Shown piece after piece: positions 63,360 to 64,000 of a DNA stretch of 64,000 nt. Source of the stretch: Ornithinibacillus gellani. GTDB lineage: Bacteria; Bacillota; Bacilli; Bacillales; Amphibacillaceae. Below the pieces are notes generated by a model. The model saw only the letters and a program-made list of their open reading frames with translations, was not told the origin of the DNA and did no database searches. Where the stretch lies: contig NZ_QTSZ01000051.1 of the NCBI RefSeq assembly GCF_003730295.1, positions 1 to 64,000 on the forward strand. The letters are read 5' to 3'. Position numbers and translations under genes: made by a program. Each line of letters starts with the position of its first letter. The stretch's first letter is position 1.

Positions 63360-64000
63360 TCATAGTTTTCCTTCCAAAATATCGGCTATTCTTATGCTTG
63401 CAGTACCATCACCGTACGGATTGCTTGCCTTACTCATTTTATTATACTCATTTTCATTATCAAGCAAAACCTTAAAATTACTATATATTTTTTCTTCATT
63501 TGTTCCAACTAATTTTAAGGTCCCAGCTGCCTCACCTTCTGGTCGTTCAGTCGTATCCCTCATGACTAGTACTGGTTTCCCAAGACTTGGTGCTTCTTCT
63601 TGTATACCTCCACTGTCAGTTAATATTAGATATGACTTTGCTAAAAAGTTGTGAAAGTCTAATACTTCCAATGGCTCAATAATCTTAACTCTTTCATGGT
63701 TTCCCAATATATCTGCAGCGGTTTTTCGGACTATTGGATTCATATGAACTGGATAAATAACCTTAATATCTTTATATTCATCTACAATCCTTTTAATCGC
63801 TTTAAACATATTCTCCATGGGTTTTCCGAGGTTTTCTCTTCTATGTGCAGTAATCAATATTAATCTACTATCAGAAGCCCACTCAATTTCTTTGTGTGTA
63901 TAATCTTTTTTTATAGTTGTTTGGAGTGCATCTATGGCGGTATTCCCGGTCACATAAATATTTGAACTGTCTTTCCCCTCGTTTAGGAGATTTTCTTTTG
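63360..64000 (-). CDS. mnaA: UDP-N-acetylglucosamine 2-epimerase, C-terminal part
   Basis: Partial: the frame runs to the window edge, with ENLLNEGKD…NIYVTGNTAIDAL continuing beyond the first ATG-like codon, so the N-terminal ~165 residues lie outside. Seen: ITAHRRENLGKPM, VYPVHMNP-like YPVHMNPIV, LTDSGGIQEEAPSLGKPVLVMRDTTERPE and SNPYGDGTAS, all typical of the non-hydrolysing epimerase that makes UDP-ManNAc for teichoic acid linkage units. Fits the TagB-like gene nearby. Confidence 0.9.
   Translation of the reverse strand, partial: KENLLNEGKDSSNIYVTGNTAIDALQTTIKKDYTHKEIEWASDSRLILITAHRRENLGKPMENMFKAIKRIVDEYKDIKVIYPVHMNPIVRKTAADILGNHERVKIIEPLEVLDFHNFLAKSYLILTDSGGIQEEAPSLGKPVLVMRDTTERPEGEAAGTLKLVGTNEEKIYSNFKVLLDNENEYNKMSKASNPYGDGTASIRIADILEGKL

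Overview
The window reads as chromosome of a low-GC, Gram-positive, spore-former-type Bacillaceae (an Oceanobacillus/Virgibacillus-like genus is my best guess; the species cannot be read from the sequence). The signs are AT-rich intergenic DNA, strong AGGAGG-type ribosome sites with many TTG/GTG starts, CcpA-type cre sites, four separate sugar-import systems, a ComK homologue, a TagB/TagF-type teichoic acid transferase and a UDP-GlcNAc 2-epimerase. I saw no rRNA, tRNA, CRISPR array or intact transposase. Most genes are on the minus strand.

Layout. 0-8.3 kb: a glutaredoxin-like protein, a MepB-family protein, small membrane proteins, a CstA-family transporter with a perfect cre site, an OatA-like acyltransferase and a coiled-coil protein built of ten-residue repeats. 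8.9-15.9 kb: a beta-glucoside operon (binding lipoprotein, two permeases, LacI regulator, ROK kinase, GH1 enzyme) with a readable promoter and three LacI-type operators. The kinase lacks the ROK zinc motif and the GH1 carries the phospho-sugar S-K-Y signature, so the likely route is ABC import, then phosphorylation, then phospho-hydrolysis. 16.4-21.4 kb: a lipoprotein, a secreted C39-like protease, then a regulatory cluster with a sigma factor, a small sigma-region-2 paralogue overlapping it, a short ComK without the MecA-binding tail, and an XRE regulator with two operator-like repeats. 21.5-27 kb: a secreted GH16 beta-glucanase followed by a decayed patch (GH31 with an amber codon, a 5'-truncated binding protein, an AAA+ fragment). 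27-37.5 kb: a mannose-family PTS with an M20 amidohydrolase and an RpiR regulator, then a GntR/ascorbate-type PTS operon with a phosphotriesterase-like lactonase, a KDPG-type aldolase and a creatininase-family protein. 37.7-47 kb: small accessory genes, a secreted DUF218 protein, a secreted CYTH protein, an IS3 remnant, an AraC/GyrI regulator, a frameshifted dienelactone hydrolase and a quinone oxidoreductase. 47.4-53.3 kb: a fructose-type PTS/PfkB/LacD operon that fits tagatose (or fructose) use, with an RpiR regulator. 53.4-64 kb: an aldo/keto reductase, an M23 peptidase, a TagB-like transferase, an 881-residue sialidase, a sugar nucleotidyltransferase and the C-terminal part of UDP-GlcNAc 2-epimerase.

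The most unusual content is not protein coding. Six intergenic loci (5.9-6.8, 7.5-7.7, 8.35-8.9, 15.9-16.4, 23.1-24.0 and 58.9-59.3 kb) hold tandem arrays with a strict 21-bp period. Each unit has a fixed half, GCATGCGACTT or GCGCGCGACTT, and a variable half of about ten bases. Five of the six loci have perfect hairpins of the type GAAATCGGC-loop-GCCGATTTC or GGAATCGGC-loop-GCCGATTCC, followed by a pyrimidine-rich tail. Hairpin stems differ between copies with matching changes on both arms. I do not recognise this as a described repeat family. It is a candidate for a new interspersed structured DNA or RNA element, or for a multi-site protein-binding array with two-helical-turn spacing. A second, unrelated interspersed repeat occurs at 19.9 and 48.5 kb.
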